Below are positions 26,401 to 34,525 of a stretch of 64,000 nt of DNA, piece after piece. This DNA comes from an uncultured Bacteroidales bacterium (GTDB taxonomy: Bacteria; Bacteroidota; Bacteroidia; Bacteroidales; Muribaculaceae). Location of the stretch: contig CACYRK010000007.1 in NCBI GenBank assembly GCA_902776835.1, positions 21,240-85,239 of the forward strand. Reading direction: 5' to 3'. Position 1 is the stretch's first letter, and every line of letters starts with the position of its first letter. The position numbers and the translations under genes were made by a program. The notes under the pieces were generated by a model. That model saw only the letters and a program-made list of their open reading frames with translations. It was not told the origin of the DNA and made no database searches.

Positions 26401-26670
26401 TGCCACATCGCCCGACGCCGATGCCGAACTGGTGATGTAGGTCATGCCCGGCACGCCGTTGATGTTCTCCTCGAGGGGTTGCACCACCGCCTTCATGATG
26501 GTGTTGGCGTCGGCACCCGTGTATGAGGTGGCGATGCGCACCGTGGGCGGCGCGATGTTGGGGTATTGCTCGATGGGCAGCGTGCTCATGCATATCACGC
26601 CCACCAGTGTGATGACAATCGCTATGGCGCATGCCATCACATATCGGTTGATGAAGATGTTATTCTTCAT
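23479..26670 (-). CDS. RND-family multidrug efflux pump (AcrB/MexB type)
   Basis: A 1063-residue inner-membrane proton-driven pump. TM1 is at about 10-28, a large periplasmic loop follows, then TM2-6, with the paired proton-relay Asp residues in TM4 (GTVVDDAIVVVEA, about 405-410). The second half repeats the layout, with the TM10 Lys in IGLLAKTAILITEF. Full length and intact. It starts 3 bp after the stop of the membrane fusion protein gene. The HAE1 subfamily usually exports drugs, bile salts or detergents; the specific substrate cannot be read from sequence. Confidence 0.95.
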   Translation of the reverse strand: MKNNIFINRYVMACAIAIVITLVGVICMSTLPIEQYPNIAPPTVRIATSYTGADANTIMKAVVQPLEENINGVPGMTYITSSASASGDVAIQVFFEQGTDPDLAAVNVQNRVSRASALLPAEVNKVGVQVMKQQSNILHIGALKSVDGKYDTDFIANYIDINVRPRLMRITGVGDVIALGNTYALRIWLKPDVMAQYGLEPNDVFAAIGGQSFVAATGSLGEQSENAYQYSMEYKGTLKTVEEFNDIVLRTSEGGHLLHLSDVAQVEIGAVSYNFTSNIDGQPGTIYMVFQAPGANATEVNARIHKLYEELKPTMPAGLEFEILETSDDFLFAAIHNVVETLVIAIILVILVVYFFLQNFKATVIPSLSIIVSLFGTFAIVSLAGFSLNILTLFALVLAIGTVVDDAIVVVEAVMAKMESGITDAKRATREAMSDVSVAVITCTLVFMAVFIPVAFMPGTSGSFFTQFGVTLASAVGLSCVSALTLCPALCAIMMRYSKDNKERKNLNYYVTKAYTASYNAILKKYKKSVSAFIKRPKLAWILLAGTAVLLVFFMRSLPSGLVPQEDQGVFFAEVRAPEGSTLYETQEIVKKVEEKVKKIPELDKYAVVSGYGMVAGRSGSCYATLIIRLKNWDDRPGMNHNIMLVYGRFAMDCKEIKNALVIPFQMPQVPGYGSNNSVNLVLQDMQDRQMSEFNADVTRFLNKLSERPEIMLAMSTYSERFPKYEVNVDAAQCDRAGVTPAAVLRTLGAYCGGSYVGNFNQFGKVYRIMANAAPEYRLDPQSLNNIFVRVQGGKMAPISEFVTLREIVGSASVDHFNLFQSITCAVMTASGFSEGDAHKAIAEVFAASMPNGYSYEYGGMSREVEETAGSYATALIYVICVILIYLILASLYNSWFTPWAVLLSVPFGLMGSFGITWLVSLLHLPGMENNIYLQTGVIMLIGLLAKTAILITEFAQERRAQGMSIRDAAFAACEERLRPILMTVVTMIAGMIPLIISGGAGANGNRVLALGVTAGMAVGTLALLFVVPVFFMIFQRLHERFTPNSAITEEDNIPLQDENSEN

Positions 26671-26673
26671 AGT

Positions 26674-27846
26674 TTAATCTTTCTTTTTTGGCTCGGCCGG
26701 GAACAGCACTCGCTGCCCTTCCTGCAGGTTATTTGCGCCTACAGTGACGATGCGGTCGCCAACATTCAGGCCCTCGGTCACGATCACGTCCTTGCCATTG
26801 CCGGCATCGGTAATCACCACGGTGACGGCAGTGGCTGTGCTGTCGCTTTTCACTTTATACACCTGCGACTTGTCCTGCAGGCGCAGCACGGCCGATTGTG
26901 GTATCACCATCACATCGCTACGGCGTGACGGCAGGATTACCGTACCCTGGACACCTGAGAACAGGTGGCCGTCGGGGTTGGGGAAGGCGGCTTTACAAGC
27001 CAGAGTACCCGTTGAGGCGTTGACCACACCCGTCAGGCTGACGATGCGGCCCTTGTGCGGATATTCGGTGCCGTTTTTCATCACAAAGGACACGTCGGGC
27101 AATTCGTTCATATGCCTCTCTTTGTCCTCGCGGGTAAGGCCCGACGAAACCATCGCCTCGAGAATCGACTCGGGGACGGAGAACTCGGCCTCCATCTGGC
27201 TGTTACCGCTGACGATGGTGAGTTGCGTCATCGGCGTCACCTGATCGCCGGCATGCACGCTAATCTCGCCTATGATGCCCGACACCGGCGACGAGATGGT
27301 GCAGAACCCCAGGTTCACCCTGGCGCGGCTCACCGCCGCCTGGGCCTGACTTACCGACGCTTGCGCCTGACTCACGGCCGCCTGGGCCTGCTTATAGGAG
27401 TTCAACGAACTCTCGAGCATGTAATTGCTCACAATCTGCTTGTCGTAGAGGTTCTTGTTGCTCTCATACTCCAACTTGGCGCTGTTGGCCTGGGAGCGAG
27501 CGGCTTGCAGATTGGCGTTGGCGGCCTGAAGATTGGCTCGCGCCGACTCCAACTCGTGCTGGGCGTTGCGCGAATCGATGACAAACAGGGTCTGGCCCTT
27601 GGTCACCTGCTGACCTTCGGTCACATAAATTTTCATCAACTGCCCACTCACCTGCGGCATAATGGTAACATCGGCCTGGCCTTTCATCTTGGCGCTGAAT
27701 TTCATAGGCACATCGATGCTCTTTTTCTCCACCGTCATCGTCTCGTAAGACGACTGTGTCTCCTTAGGCATATCAATCTTACAAGAGTAGGAAATAGCGA
27801 GTACCAAAAGTGAACACGCACATTTACAGACTAAACTTCTGCTCAT
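26674..27846 (-). CDS. RND efflux membrane fusion protein (AcrA family lipoprotein)
   Basis: A 390-residue periplasmic adaptor. The lipobox is LAISYSC. A barrel-sandwich (biotinyl-lipoyl) half motif, a long coiled-coil hairpin with Ala/Gln heptads (about 90-165: repeated QAxxSQAQA), the second half motif and beta-barrel domains follow in the usual AcrA order. The ATG at 27846 is chosen over an upstream one at 27948 because it starts the signal peptide and lies after the promoter at 27889-27896. First gene of the operon. Confidence 0.93.
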   Translation of the reverse strand: MSRSLVCKCACSLLVLAISYSCKIDMPKETQSSYETMTVEKKSIDVPMKFSAKMKGQADVTIMPQVSGQLMKIYVTEGQQVTKGQTLFVIDSRNAQHELESARANLQAANANLQAARSQANSAKLEYESNKNLYDKQIVSNYMLESSLNSYKQAQAAVSQAQASVSQAQAAVSRARVNLGFCTISSPVSGIIGEISVHAGDQVTPMTQLTIVSGNSQMEAEFSVPESILEAMVSSGLTREDKERHMNELPDVSFVMKNGTEYPHKGRIVSLTGVVNASTGTLACKAAFPNPDGHLFSGVQGTVILPSRRSDVMVIPQSAVLRLQDKSQVYKVKSDSTATAVTVVITDAGNGKDVIVTEGLNVGDRIVTVGANNLQEGQRVLFPAEPKKKD

Positions 27847-27888
27847 AGTTTTATCGGATTTATCAATATTATCAATATAAAAACGCCG

Positions 27889-27920
27889 CAAAGGTAATAA
27901 ATATAAGCCATGTGACCAAC
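27889..27920 (-). promoter_or_regulatory. Promoter of the efflux operon
   Basis: On the minus strand, GTTG about 20 bp before TACCTTTG (27889-27896). The -33 box departs from TTTG by one base, as at several other genes in this window. No repressor gene lies next to it. Confidence 0.55.
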
Positions 27921-28101
27921 AGAACTTTATAAAATAATCAGCCAGCACACAGCAACCCCACTCCGATTTTAGTAGGAATTTTGAGCGTTGAGACGGAGCG
28001 CACCAAAATATCCAGACGTATTATTAACACCGATTGCAGCATTATTAAACATAGTTTAACTTTTTTTAGTATTTAGGGGGGGTAATTTGTATATTAATGT
28101 G

Positions 28102-28109
28102 TAATTTTG
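28102..28109 (+). promoter_or_regulatory. -7 box of the secreted-protein gene; long AT-rich leader
   Basis: TAATTTTG at 28102-28109 with no TTTG at the right distance. If used, it gives a leader of about 180 nt before the start at 28296. The rest of the 450-bp gap (27847-28295) holds AT-rich DNA and a weak 5-bp hairpin followed by T residues near 28150-28175; nothing else is seen. Confidence 0.4.
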
Positions 28110-28295
28110 CAGAATAATTCACTGCTGAACAAATAAACATTCTTGGACTTGGCATAAGTCGCTTTTTTTAAGCAGTTTAAAGAAACCACCAATTTCAGGT
28201 ATTGGTTCTGCGATTTTGCAAGTCAGGTATTTTTATTCGGGCAGCAATGATGTGAGACTTCAATTATTTTAATAACCACAAAACATTACGCGTTT

Positions 28296-30152
28296 ATGAA
28301 AAATTTTATTTCACTATTGTTGTTGTTTATGATTTCCACAGGAGTGGCACAGGCGCAACAGACGGTTTCACCGCCAATTTTTGATCCCGACCCCTCTGAA
28401 CTTGAAGAAGGCGAGGTCTTTCCTGAATATGAATACTTTGAGATTTACAGTGAGGACGGCGGCACTATCTATTACCAAATAGACCCTTCGCCGGCTCCTA
28501 CCACTCCCGCTGATGTAAAAGCCAATGGAAAGCCCGTCTATGAGAGTTATGGTGAAACCTGGGTTGAGTTTTCTCTGAAAGCCGGCGAGCACACTATTTA
28601 TGCCATCGTAGAAATTGATGGCGTATTAAGTGAAATTGCTTCGGCAACCTACACCGTTTATAAAGAATTGGCTTGGAGTCTGGTAACAAACATCAGAGCA
28701 ATTACCCCCTATAATAAATATATCATTCTCAACCGTGACCGCACAATGGTTGCAGGCTCTTTCGAGAATGGCCACTTCAATGCTCTACCTTGTGAGAACA
28801 ACCTGACATTTGACCCATACTACGGCACATTAGATGTAAACAGTGATGATGTGAAGGTGTTTACTTTTGATGACTTTTATGATGCTGAAAACTATATCAA
28901 AGACTCCAAAGGCACCTACTACACTTTAGGTGAAAACGAAGTCAGCACTGGCAAATCGCAAGTTTATGTCAATGTTCCCTCAAGTTATCCCAGAGTTGTT
29001 AAACTGAGTGGTTCAGAAGGTGGTGTCAGTTTGTCGTTTGACGAGAATTTCGGCATGTATGCCAATGGTAGGCCAGTGGTCATGTATTACCTCGACAATC
29101 TAACACTTGCTAATGCAGTGAAATATAAATCTCGTTTTATTGGCAACGGCCAAATCGCAATTAACGACGACCTGTTGGCAGTCAAATATGTAGAATACGA
29201 AGGTTCTCATCTGCTGTGGTGTAAAGACCTTGGCAACAGCGCCGTTGACAAGACCGAAAATGCCGACCCCGACAATATTCCGGATTATATGAAAGCCTAT
29301 GGTTTCTTTAACAGTGATTGGGATCAGAGCAACTGGATACGTTTGTATTGCGACGACCTCCTGGATGGCGACGAATATGACAAAGAGGCCATCAAAAGTT
29401 TAGAGGGCAAGATCATAAAGGGCGGCTCTATTTACGGCTGGTTCTATGATAGTGGACTCGAGAGATACATAGATTTGGATGGTAGTGATGGTAGTATTCG
29501 ACCAGAGGTAGCAGAAGGCAGCCAACCTATTAATTTCAAACCAAACGTGTTTAGCCCAGCCAACTTCCTGAGCACTAACCACGAGGGCAATGCTACTGCA
29601 CATGACGAGAACGGCAATCCAACCGACCAGCATTATTTCTTCGTGAATCCAAAACTTGAAGAGTTGTGCGAAATCACTTACGCTGTGTGGAATGGTGAGT
29701 ACTTCGTAATGCCAGCACCTGAAGGCGAGTATAATCCCGACAACGTGTATGGATACTTCGAAGTTAGTTGGGAATACAATGAGTATGGTGATGTTTCTGA
29801 AGAACTGGAAGTAGGACAGATGTACAAGTTCTATGGTATTGTGGAACACTATTATTACGACAGTACAATTCATTCCGCTCCTCGAAGGGTTGAGTCAGTA
29901 ACTCCTGGCGATTTCACCGTCGACCCAGACCACGATGGAAATTACATTGTCTACCCCGTTGACCTTTATCCGCAGGAGCACATCATTACTGGCGTTGACA
30001 AGGTGAAGCCTGCCGGCAACGGCGTGGTCAAGAGCGTGAAGTACGTCAGCGTGGCCGGCGTTGTTAGCAACACCCCGTTCCAGGGCGTGAACATCGTGGT
30101 TACCGAGTACACCGACGGTTCTCGCACCACCAGCAAGATTATCAGCAAGTAA
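28296..30152 (+). CDS. Secreted protein with chitobiase-type domain and C-terminal sorting-like tail
   Basis: 618 residues. A signal peptide ends near residue 20 (AQA/QQ). Residues about 22-125 resemble the CHB_HEX_C domain (GGTIYYQIDPSPAPTTP...GEHTIYAIVEIDG). A long central part (130-560) is not recognised. The last 50 or so residues (KSVKYVSVAGV...GSRTTSKIISK) look like the short sorting tail of Bacteroidetes secreted proteins. The body is AT-rich, while the tail (from about 29985) is GC-rich like the core genes, which suggests the tail has a different history. Function unknown. Confidence 0.75.
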   Translation: MKNFISLLLLFMISTGVAQAQQTVSPPIFDPDPSELEEGEVFPEYEYFEIYSEDGGTIYYQIDPSPAPTTPADVKANGKPVYESYGETWVEFSLKAGEHTIYAIVEIDGVLSEIASATYTVYKELAWSLVTNIRAITPYNKYIILNRDRTMVAGSFENGHFNALPCENNLTFDPYYGTLDVNSDDVKVFTFDDFYDAENYIKDSKGTYYTLGENEVSTGKSQVYVNVPSSYPRVVKLSGSEGGVSLSFDENFGMYANGRPVVMYYLDNLTLANAVKYKSRFIGNGQIAINDDLLAVKYVEYEGSHLLWCKDLGNSAVDKTENADPDNIPDYMKAYGFFNSDWDQSNWIRLYCDDLLDGDEYDKEAIKSLEGKIIKGGSIYGWFYDSGLERYIDLDGSDGSIRPEVAEGSQPINFKPNVFSPANFLSTNHEGNATAHDENGNPTDQHYFFVNPKLEELCEITYAVWNGEYFVMPAPEGEYNPDNVYGYFEVSWEYNEYGDVSEELEVGQMYKFYGIVEHYYYDSTIHSAPRRVESVTPGDFTVDPDHDGNYIVYPVDLYPQEHIITGVDKVKPAGNGVVKSVKYVSVAGVVSNTPFQGVNIVVTEYTDGSRTTSKIISK

Positions 30153-30231
30153 GCCATCGACAGATTGCAACACAGTCGGCAGTTCGCTGTAAAACCGACA
30201 GTTCAGTGTAACTGACCGACACCCCCATAAC

Positions 30232-30265
30232 GAAGGGCGGCATGCGCAGATGCATACCGCCCTTC
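30232..30265 (+). terminator. Hairpin downstream of the secreted-protein gene
   Basis: A 14-bp stem with one G-T pair: GAAGGGCGGCATGC with GCATACCGCCCTTC. No T run follows. Confidence 0.55.
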
Positions 30266-30278
30266 ATAATGGTGCAAA

Positions 30279-30308
30279 GTGCAACAAACAGAACCGTCCC
30301 CTTTTCAT
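30279..30308. repeat. Single REP-like motif
   Basis: AACAGAACCGTCCCCTTTT carries the same GGGAC core (reverse strand) as the two REPIN-like elements at 1.5 and 6.3 kb, but no inverted partner is seen nearby. Confidence 0.4.
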
Positions 30309-30422
30309 CCGTTTTTGCGATGGGGAGGATGTGTGGGGGTATGCTTTGAGGGGGATAAGGCCAGATGGGTGGATAAAAGAAATGCGGCGGCTTGTCGTGA
30401 TAACAAGTCACCGCATTTTTAG

Positions 30423-30495
30423 TGACCCCGGTGGGACTCGAACCCACGACCCATTGATTAAGAGTCAATTGCTCTACCAGCTGAGCTACGGAGTC
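30423..30495 (-). tRNA. tRNA-Lys (CTT anticodon)
   Basis: A 73-nt cloverleaf on the minus strand. The acceptor stem GACTCCG pairs with CGGGGTC (one T-G pair), the discriminator is A, the anticodon arm is ATTGA-CTCTTAA-TCAAT giving CTT, and the T arm carries GGTTCGAGTCC. CCA is not encoded. Confidence 0.95.
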
Positions 30496-30531
30496 GCAAT
30501 TATTTCGGGTGGTGTTTCCCGAATTGCGCTG

Positions 30532-30562
30532 CAAAGGTACTGCTTTTTTTTGAACTGGCAAG
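30532..30562 (-). promoter_or_regulatory. Promoter of tRNA-Lys
   Basis: On the minus strand, CTTG, a 19-bp spacer, then TACCTTTG (30532-30539). The leader contains a hairpin built from GCAATT and CCCGAATTGC. Confidence 0.6.
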
Positions 30563-30677
30563 CATTTTCGTGATTTTTTTTCAAAAAATCTCGGAGATGA
30601 ACTCTTTTTGCGGCTTATTTTGCGCATGGGGCACCTGGGAAGTTATGCGGGATACACCTTATTATATAATATATATA

Positions 30678-30717
30678 GCATTCGAGCATTCGAGCATTCG
30701 AACGATCGAGCATTCGA
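30678..30717. repeat. Octamer array 2 (TCGAGCAT type)
   Basis: Five 8-bp units: TCGAGCAT, TCGAGCAT, TCGAACGA, TCGAGCAT, TCGAGGGT. It follows an AT-only stretch (TTATATAATATATA). Same family as arrays 1, 3 and 4. Confidence 0.7.
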
Positions 30718-30750
30718 GGGTTCTGGGGGGACACACTCCTCCGGCCCGAT

Positions 30751-30784
30751 GGGCCACCTCCCCTAACTTAGGGGAGGAGTTTTG
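30751..30784 (+). terminator. Strong hairpin ahead of the promoter-repeat array
   Basis: CTCCCCTAA and TTAGGGGAG form a tight stem followed by GAGTTTTGC. No gene is transcribed into it from the left on this strand except possible read-through, so it may insulate the fadD promoter. Confidence 0.45.
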
Positions 30785-30790
30785 CTGGGG

Positions 30791-31023
30791 GTCGAAGTTA
30801 CTCACGCTCGGAAAAGCCCAAACAAGTTTGGCTTTTCGCTCGCTTATTCGTAACGTTGACCTGAGGGTCGAAGTTACTGCCGTTCGGGTAAACAAAGAAA
30901 AAAACGAGTTTTTTTCTTTGCTCACCGCTCACTAAATCGTAACGTTGACCTGAAGGTCGAAGTTACTCACGCTCGGAAAAGCCCAAACAAGTTTGGCTTT
31001 TCGCTCGCTTATTCGTAACTTTG
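30791..31023 (+). repeat. Promoter-bearing hairpin array A (three units) upstream of fadD
   Basis: Three units begin with GTCGAAGTTAC at 30791, 30867 and 30956. Units 1 and 3 share the near-palindromic core AAAAGCCCAAAC-AA-GTTTGGCTTTT; unit 2 has a different hairpin with poly-A/T arms. Each unit ends in CGTAAC; units 1 and 2 read TAACGTTG while unit 3 reads TAACTTTG, a perfect -7 box. Nearly the same three-unit array is at 52711-52934. Confidence 0.75.
30992..31023 (+). promoter_or_regulatory. Promoter of fadD inside the last repeat unit
   Basis: TTTG (30992-30995), a 20-bp spacer, then TAACTTTG (31016-31023). The TTTG is part of the right arm of the repeat hairpin. Confidence 0.75.
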
Positions 31024-31044
31024 CAGCGGAAAAAAGAATTGAAT

Positions 31045-32706
31045 ATGTTGAAAGAGAATACTATCAAGATTTTTGAGAAGAGTTTCATCGACAACTGGGA
31101 CCTGCCGGCACTGAGCGACTACGGCGACAAGTCGACACTCACCTATGGCGACCTGGCCCGACAAATCGCGCGTCTGCACCTGCTGTACAAGCAGTGCGGC
31201 ATCAAGCAGGGCGACCGCATCGCCCTCATCGGCAAGAACACGCCCACGTGGGTGACGGTGTTTATCGGCACCATCACCTATGGCGCGGTGATTGTGCCCA
31301 TCCTTCAGGAGTTCAACCCGACAGATGCCCAGCACATCGTGAACCACAGCGAGGCGGTGATTCTGTTCTCGAGCAAGGCGATCTGGGAGTCGCTCGACTT
31401 CGACCAGTTGCACCGCATCCGCGCGGTGATCAGCCTGGACGACCGCAAACTCATCGCCGAGAAAGCCGGCGAGAACGTGGGGAAGGCGCTCTTCGGACTG
31501 ACGCGCACGTTTAACCGCGTGTACCGCGACGGCTTCTACCGCAACGACATCCACTATCCCGATGTGCCTAACGACGCACTGATGGAAATCAACTACACGT
31601 CGGGCACGACGGGTTTCAGCAAGGGTGTGATGATTACAGGCAACAACCTGTGCGGCAACATCGTTTACGGCATCAACTCTCAACTTCACTACCGTGGCTC
31701 GCGCGCGCTGTCGTTCCTGCCGTTGGCTCACGCCTACGGCTGCGCCTTCGACATGCTGGTTCCGCTGGCCGTGGGTTCGCACATCACACTGCTGGGTCGC
31801 ATCCCGTCGCCGAAAATCATCGTCAAGGCGATGGGCGAGATTAAGCCCAACCTTGTGATTTGCGTGCCGCTGGTGCTGGAAAAAATCTACAGCAAGATGA
31901 TTGTGCCCATGATCAGCCGCGGCATGCTGCGTTGGGCCCTTGCCGTGCCTTTCCTCGACAACCGCATCTACTCGCAGATACGCCGCAAACTCATCGAGGC
32001 CTTCGGCGGCGAGTTTGAGGAGATCATCGTTGGCGGCGCCCCGTTCAACGCCGAGGTTGAGGACTTCCTGTACAAAATCAAGTTTCCCTACACGGTGGGC
32101 TACGGCATGACCGAGTGCGCTCCGCTGGTGAGCCACACGCCCTGGCGCGAGTTTGTGCCTCACAGCGCGGGCCGCATCCTGCCGGGGCTGATGGAGTGCA
32201 AAATCCTGAGCGACGACCCCGAGAACATCCCGGGCGAGATCTGCGTTCGCGGCGAGAACGTGATGGCGGGCTACTTCCACAACAGCGAAGCCACCGACAA
32301 GGTGCTTCACGACGACGGCTGGCTGCACACTGGCGACATGGGTACGCTTAGCGCCGACGGCACAATATTTATCAAGGGCCGCCTGAAGACCATGCTGCTG
32401 AGCAGCAACGGCCAGAACATCTACCCCGAGGAGATTGAGGCCAAACTGAACAACATGCTGTACGTGAGCGAGAGTCTGGTGGTAGAGCGCGAGGGCAAAC
32501 TCGTGGCGCTTGTCTACCCCGACTACGAGGCTATGGACCAGTTGGGTGTCACCCGCGACCAGTTGCCGGACCTGATGGAGAAAATCCGCGCCGAACTCAA
32601 CAAACTCGTGGCCCCCTATGAGCGAATCGCGAAGATCCAACTCATCGCCACCGAGTTTGAGAAGACGCCGAAGCGAAGCATCAAACGCTACCTCTACAGC
32701 AACTAA
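31045..32706 (+). CDS. fadD-like: Long-chain acyl-CoA synthetase / AMP-forming ligase
   Basis: A 553-residue ANL-superfamily enzyme that activates a carboxylic acid with ATP and CoA. Motifs: YTSGTTGFSKGV (A3, about 176-187), GYGMTECAP (A5, about 352), GDMG and GRLKTMLLSSNGQNIYPEEIE (A8). Length fits long-chain fatty acyl-CoA synthetases; other acids cannot be excluded. The ATG at 31045 is chosen because the TTG at 31021 overlaps the -7 box. Monocistronic, driven by the repeat-borne promoter. Confidence 0.88.
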   Translation: MLKENTIKIFEKSFIDNWDLPALSDYGDKSTLTYGDLARQIARLHLLYKQCGIKQGDRIALIGKNTPTWVTVFIGTITYGAVIVPILQEFNPTDAQHIVNHSEAVILFSSKAIWESLDFDQLHRIRAVISLDDRKLIAEKAGENVGKALFGLTRTFNRVYRDGFYRNDIHYPDVPNDALMEINYTSGTTGFSKGVMITGNNLCGNIVYGINSQLHYRGSRALSFLPLAHAYGCAFDMLVPLAVGSHITLLGRIPSPKIIVKAMGEIKPNLVICVPLVLEKIYSKMIVPMISRGMLRWALAVPFLDNRIYSQIRRKLIEAFGGEFEEIIVGGAPFNAEVEDFLYKIKFPYTVGYGMTECAPLVSHTPWREFVPHSAGRILPGLMECKILSDDPENIPGEICVRGENVMAGYFHNSEATDKVLHDDGWLHTGDMGTLSADGTIFIKGRLKTMLLSSNGQNIYPEEIEAKLNNMLYVSESLVVEREGKLVALVYPDYEAMDQLGVTRDQLPDLMEKIRAELNKLVAPYERIAKIQLIATEFEKTPKRSIKRYLYSN

Positions 32707-32969
32707 AAAACGGCTATTTTGAGATGCTCCGAAAAATAAAGATTATTTAACATTTCGGAGATTAAACCATAGGCGATTTTGTAATGTGTTAATTTACAAT
32801 GTATTACAAAATAAATCTCAAAAAAAACGCCTGGAAATGCAAACGATTTCGGGCGGTGGCATAAAAAAAAATTTGGAAAAATGCTTGCATGTTAAAATTT
32901 AGATGTAAATTTGCATCGTTTTTCGAACTGAATATTATTAATTGTTTTATTATTTAATTTAAAGAAGAA

Positions 32970-33185
32970 ATGAAAAAGTTAGTTTTATTACTTGCTGTTG
33001 TATTTAGTGTATCTCTGTTCTCTTGCGGTAACGCTGAGCAAGCTGCTGAGGCAGTTGACAGCGCAGCTACCGAGGCTGTTGAGGCTGTTGATAGCACCGC
33101 TGCTGCTGCTGCAGACACCGTTAAGGCTGCTGCAGACACCGCTGCTGCTAAGGTTGAGGCTGCTGTTGACAGCGTTAAGAAGTAA
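32970..33185 (+). CDS. Small Ala-rich lipoprotein
   Basis: 71 residues. A lipobox LFSC (Cys19) ends the signal peptide. The mature part is 52 residues of Ala, Val, Glu, Asp and Lys in heptad-like order (AVDSAATEAVEAVDST...), likely one long helix. A TAAATTTG box at about 32910-32917 lies upstream and a good terminator follows, so it looks like a free-standing, well-expressed gene. It resembles a small structural envelope lipoprotein; no named family is recognised. The 263-bp gap before it is AT-rich and holds only this promoter. Confidence 0.75.
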   Translation: MKKLVLLLAVVFSVSLFSCGNAEQAAEAVDSAATEAVEAVDSTAAAAADTVKAAADTAAAKVEAAVDSVKK

Positions 33186-33236
33186 TTCTTACACTCGACA
33201 CAGACACTTTTACGACAAAGTAAAAAAAGAGTTTGG

Positions 33237-33272
33237 AGCTGTTCCCCTCGCTGAGAGTCGAACAGCTTTTTT
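33237..33272 (+). terminator. Terminator of the small lipoprotein gene
   Basis: An 8-bp perfect stem, AGCTGTTC with GAACAGCT, followed by TTTTT. Confidence 0.8.
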
Positions 33273-33375
33273 GTGCCCTTACTTGAGCCGCGGCAATGCC
33301 GCGACCTACGATGAAACGTGGGGGGCTATATGCGATAGCACTCTGATTGTTAGTTATTTGGGGACACACAAAAAA

Positions 33376-33424
33376 AACACACCGCCTGGCAGAGGTGATT
33401 TCACCCACTGCCAGGCGGTGTGTT
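33376..33424 (-). terminator. Terminator of nagB
   Basis: A 17-bp perfect stem, AACACACCGCCTGGCAG with its complement, 18 bp past the nagB stop. On the minus strand it is followed by TTTTTTTGTGTG. Confidence 0.85.
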
Positions 33425-33441
33425 GTGTATGCAGGCGCTGA

Positions 33442-34254
33442 TTAGAGCGCGATCGACTGCGGGTCGATGTTAGCGCTTTCGATGTCTTTGAAATAGCGGT
33501 AAGTGCCCACCTTCAGTTCGTCGGTGGCCGCATCATCGGCAACGATGATTGCGCGGCGGTGCATCTGCAGTGCGCTCAGGGTACACATCTGCGACACGCC
33601 GCCCTCCACAGCCTGCTGCAGAGCGCGGGCCTTGTTGTGGCCGTTGACCAGAATCATCACGCTGCGTGCCGCCATCACGGTACCCACGCCCACGGTGAGC
33701 GCGGTCTTGGGCACCTTGTTCACATCGCCGTCGAAGAAGCGGCTGTTGGCGATGATGGTGTCGCGCGTGAGGGTCTTTTGGCGCGTGAGCGAGGTGAGCG
33801 ACGAGCCCGGCTCGTTGAAGGCGATGTGTCCGTCGGGGCCCACGCCGCCCATAAACAACTCGATGCCGCCCGCCGCAGCAATGCGTGCCTCATATTGAGC
33901 GCACTCGGCCTCGAGGTCGGCGGCATTGCCGTTGAGGATATTCACGTTCTCGGGCTTGATGTTGATGTGCGAGAAAAAGTTGTTCCACATAAACGAGTGG
34001 TAACTCTCGGGGTGCACCTCGGGAAGGCCGCAATACTCGTCCATGTTGAACGTCACCACATGCTCAAAACTCACCTTTCCGGCGCGATTGAGTTCAATAA
34101 GTTTTTTGTACATGCCCAGAGGTGAACTGCCGGTGGGGCAACCCAGCACGAAGGGCCGATCGGCGGTGGGCTTGAAGGCGTTGATGCGCGACGCCACGTA
34201 GCGCGCAGCCCACTCCGAAACATTCTCATAGTCAGGTTGGATAATCAGTCTCAT
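33442..34254 (-). CDS. nagB: Glucosamine-6-phosphate deaminase
   Basis: NagB converts glucosamine-6-phosphate to fructose-6-phosphate and ammonia in amino-sugar catabolism, in the cytosol. The 270-residue length is typical. Visible sites are the phosphate-binding loop [13 protein letters not shown] (about 39-51), the catalytic Asp in FNMDEYCGL (about 69-77), the [14 protein letters not shown] active-site loop (about 138-151) and the C-terminal allosteric-type region. A TAACTTTG box on the minus strand (34373-34380) gives a leader of about 110 nt. Confidence 0.96.
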   Translation of the reverse strand: MRLIIQPDYENVSEWAARYVASRINAFKPTADRPFVLGCPTGSSPLGMYKKLIELNRAGKVSFEHVVTFNMDEYCGLPEVHPESYHSFMWNNFFSHINIKPENVNILNGNAADLEAECAQYEARIAAAGGIELFMGGVGPDGHIAFNEPGSSLTSLTRQKTLTRDTIIANSRFFDGDVNKVPKTALTVGVGTVMAARSVMILVNGHNKARALQQAVEGGVSQMCTLSALQMHRRAIIVADDAATDELKVGTYRYFKDIESANIDPQSIAL

Positions 34255-34475
34255 TTGCTATGTTGTTTTTATGCATTGTTGACCATTAATACCGATGTTG
34301 CGAGACCCTCTAAAGCATTGGCAATCAAAGAGGTCGCCAAAGCCATCGAGTGACATCTGCAACACGGTAGCACAAAGTTAAAAATTTTTTTTCACAATGA
34401 GTGAGTTTTAAGGAAATTTATGGCGGGGCGTGGTCAAAAAGGCGCTTGGCGAGAGGCTGCGAAAGGACGGTACAT

Positions 34476-34506
34476 TTTGATATGTGGTGATAAATTCGTA
34501 AATTTG
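34476..34506 (+). promoter_or_regulatory. Promoter of surE
   Basis: TTTG (34476-34479), a 19-bp spacer, then TAAATTTG (34499-34506), 19 bp before the ATG. Confidence 0.7.
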
Positions 34507-34525
34507 CCGAAAAATAAAGACTTTC

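Noticed and set aside
24748..26526. 592-residue open frame opposite the RND pump
   Set aside because: His/Arg-rich shadow of a clearly real pump gene.
31009..32640. 543-residue open frame opposite the acyl-CoA synthetase gene
   Set aside because: Shadow frame with His/Val/Ala bias and no recognisable domain.
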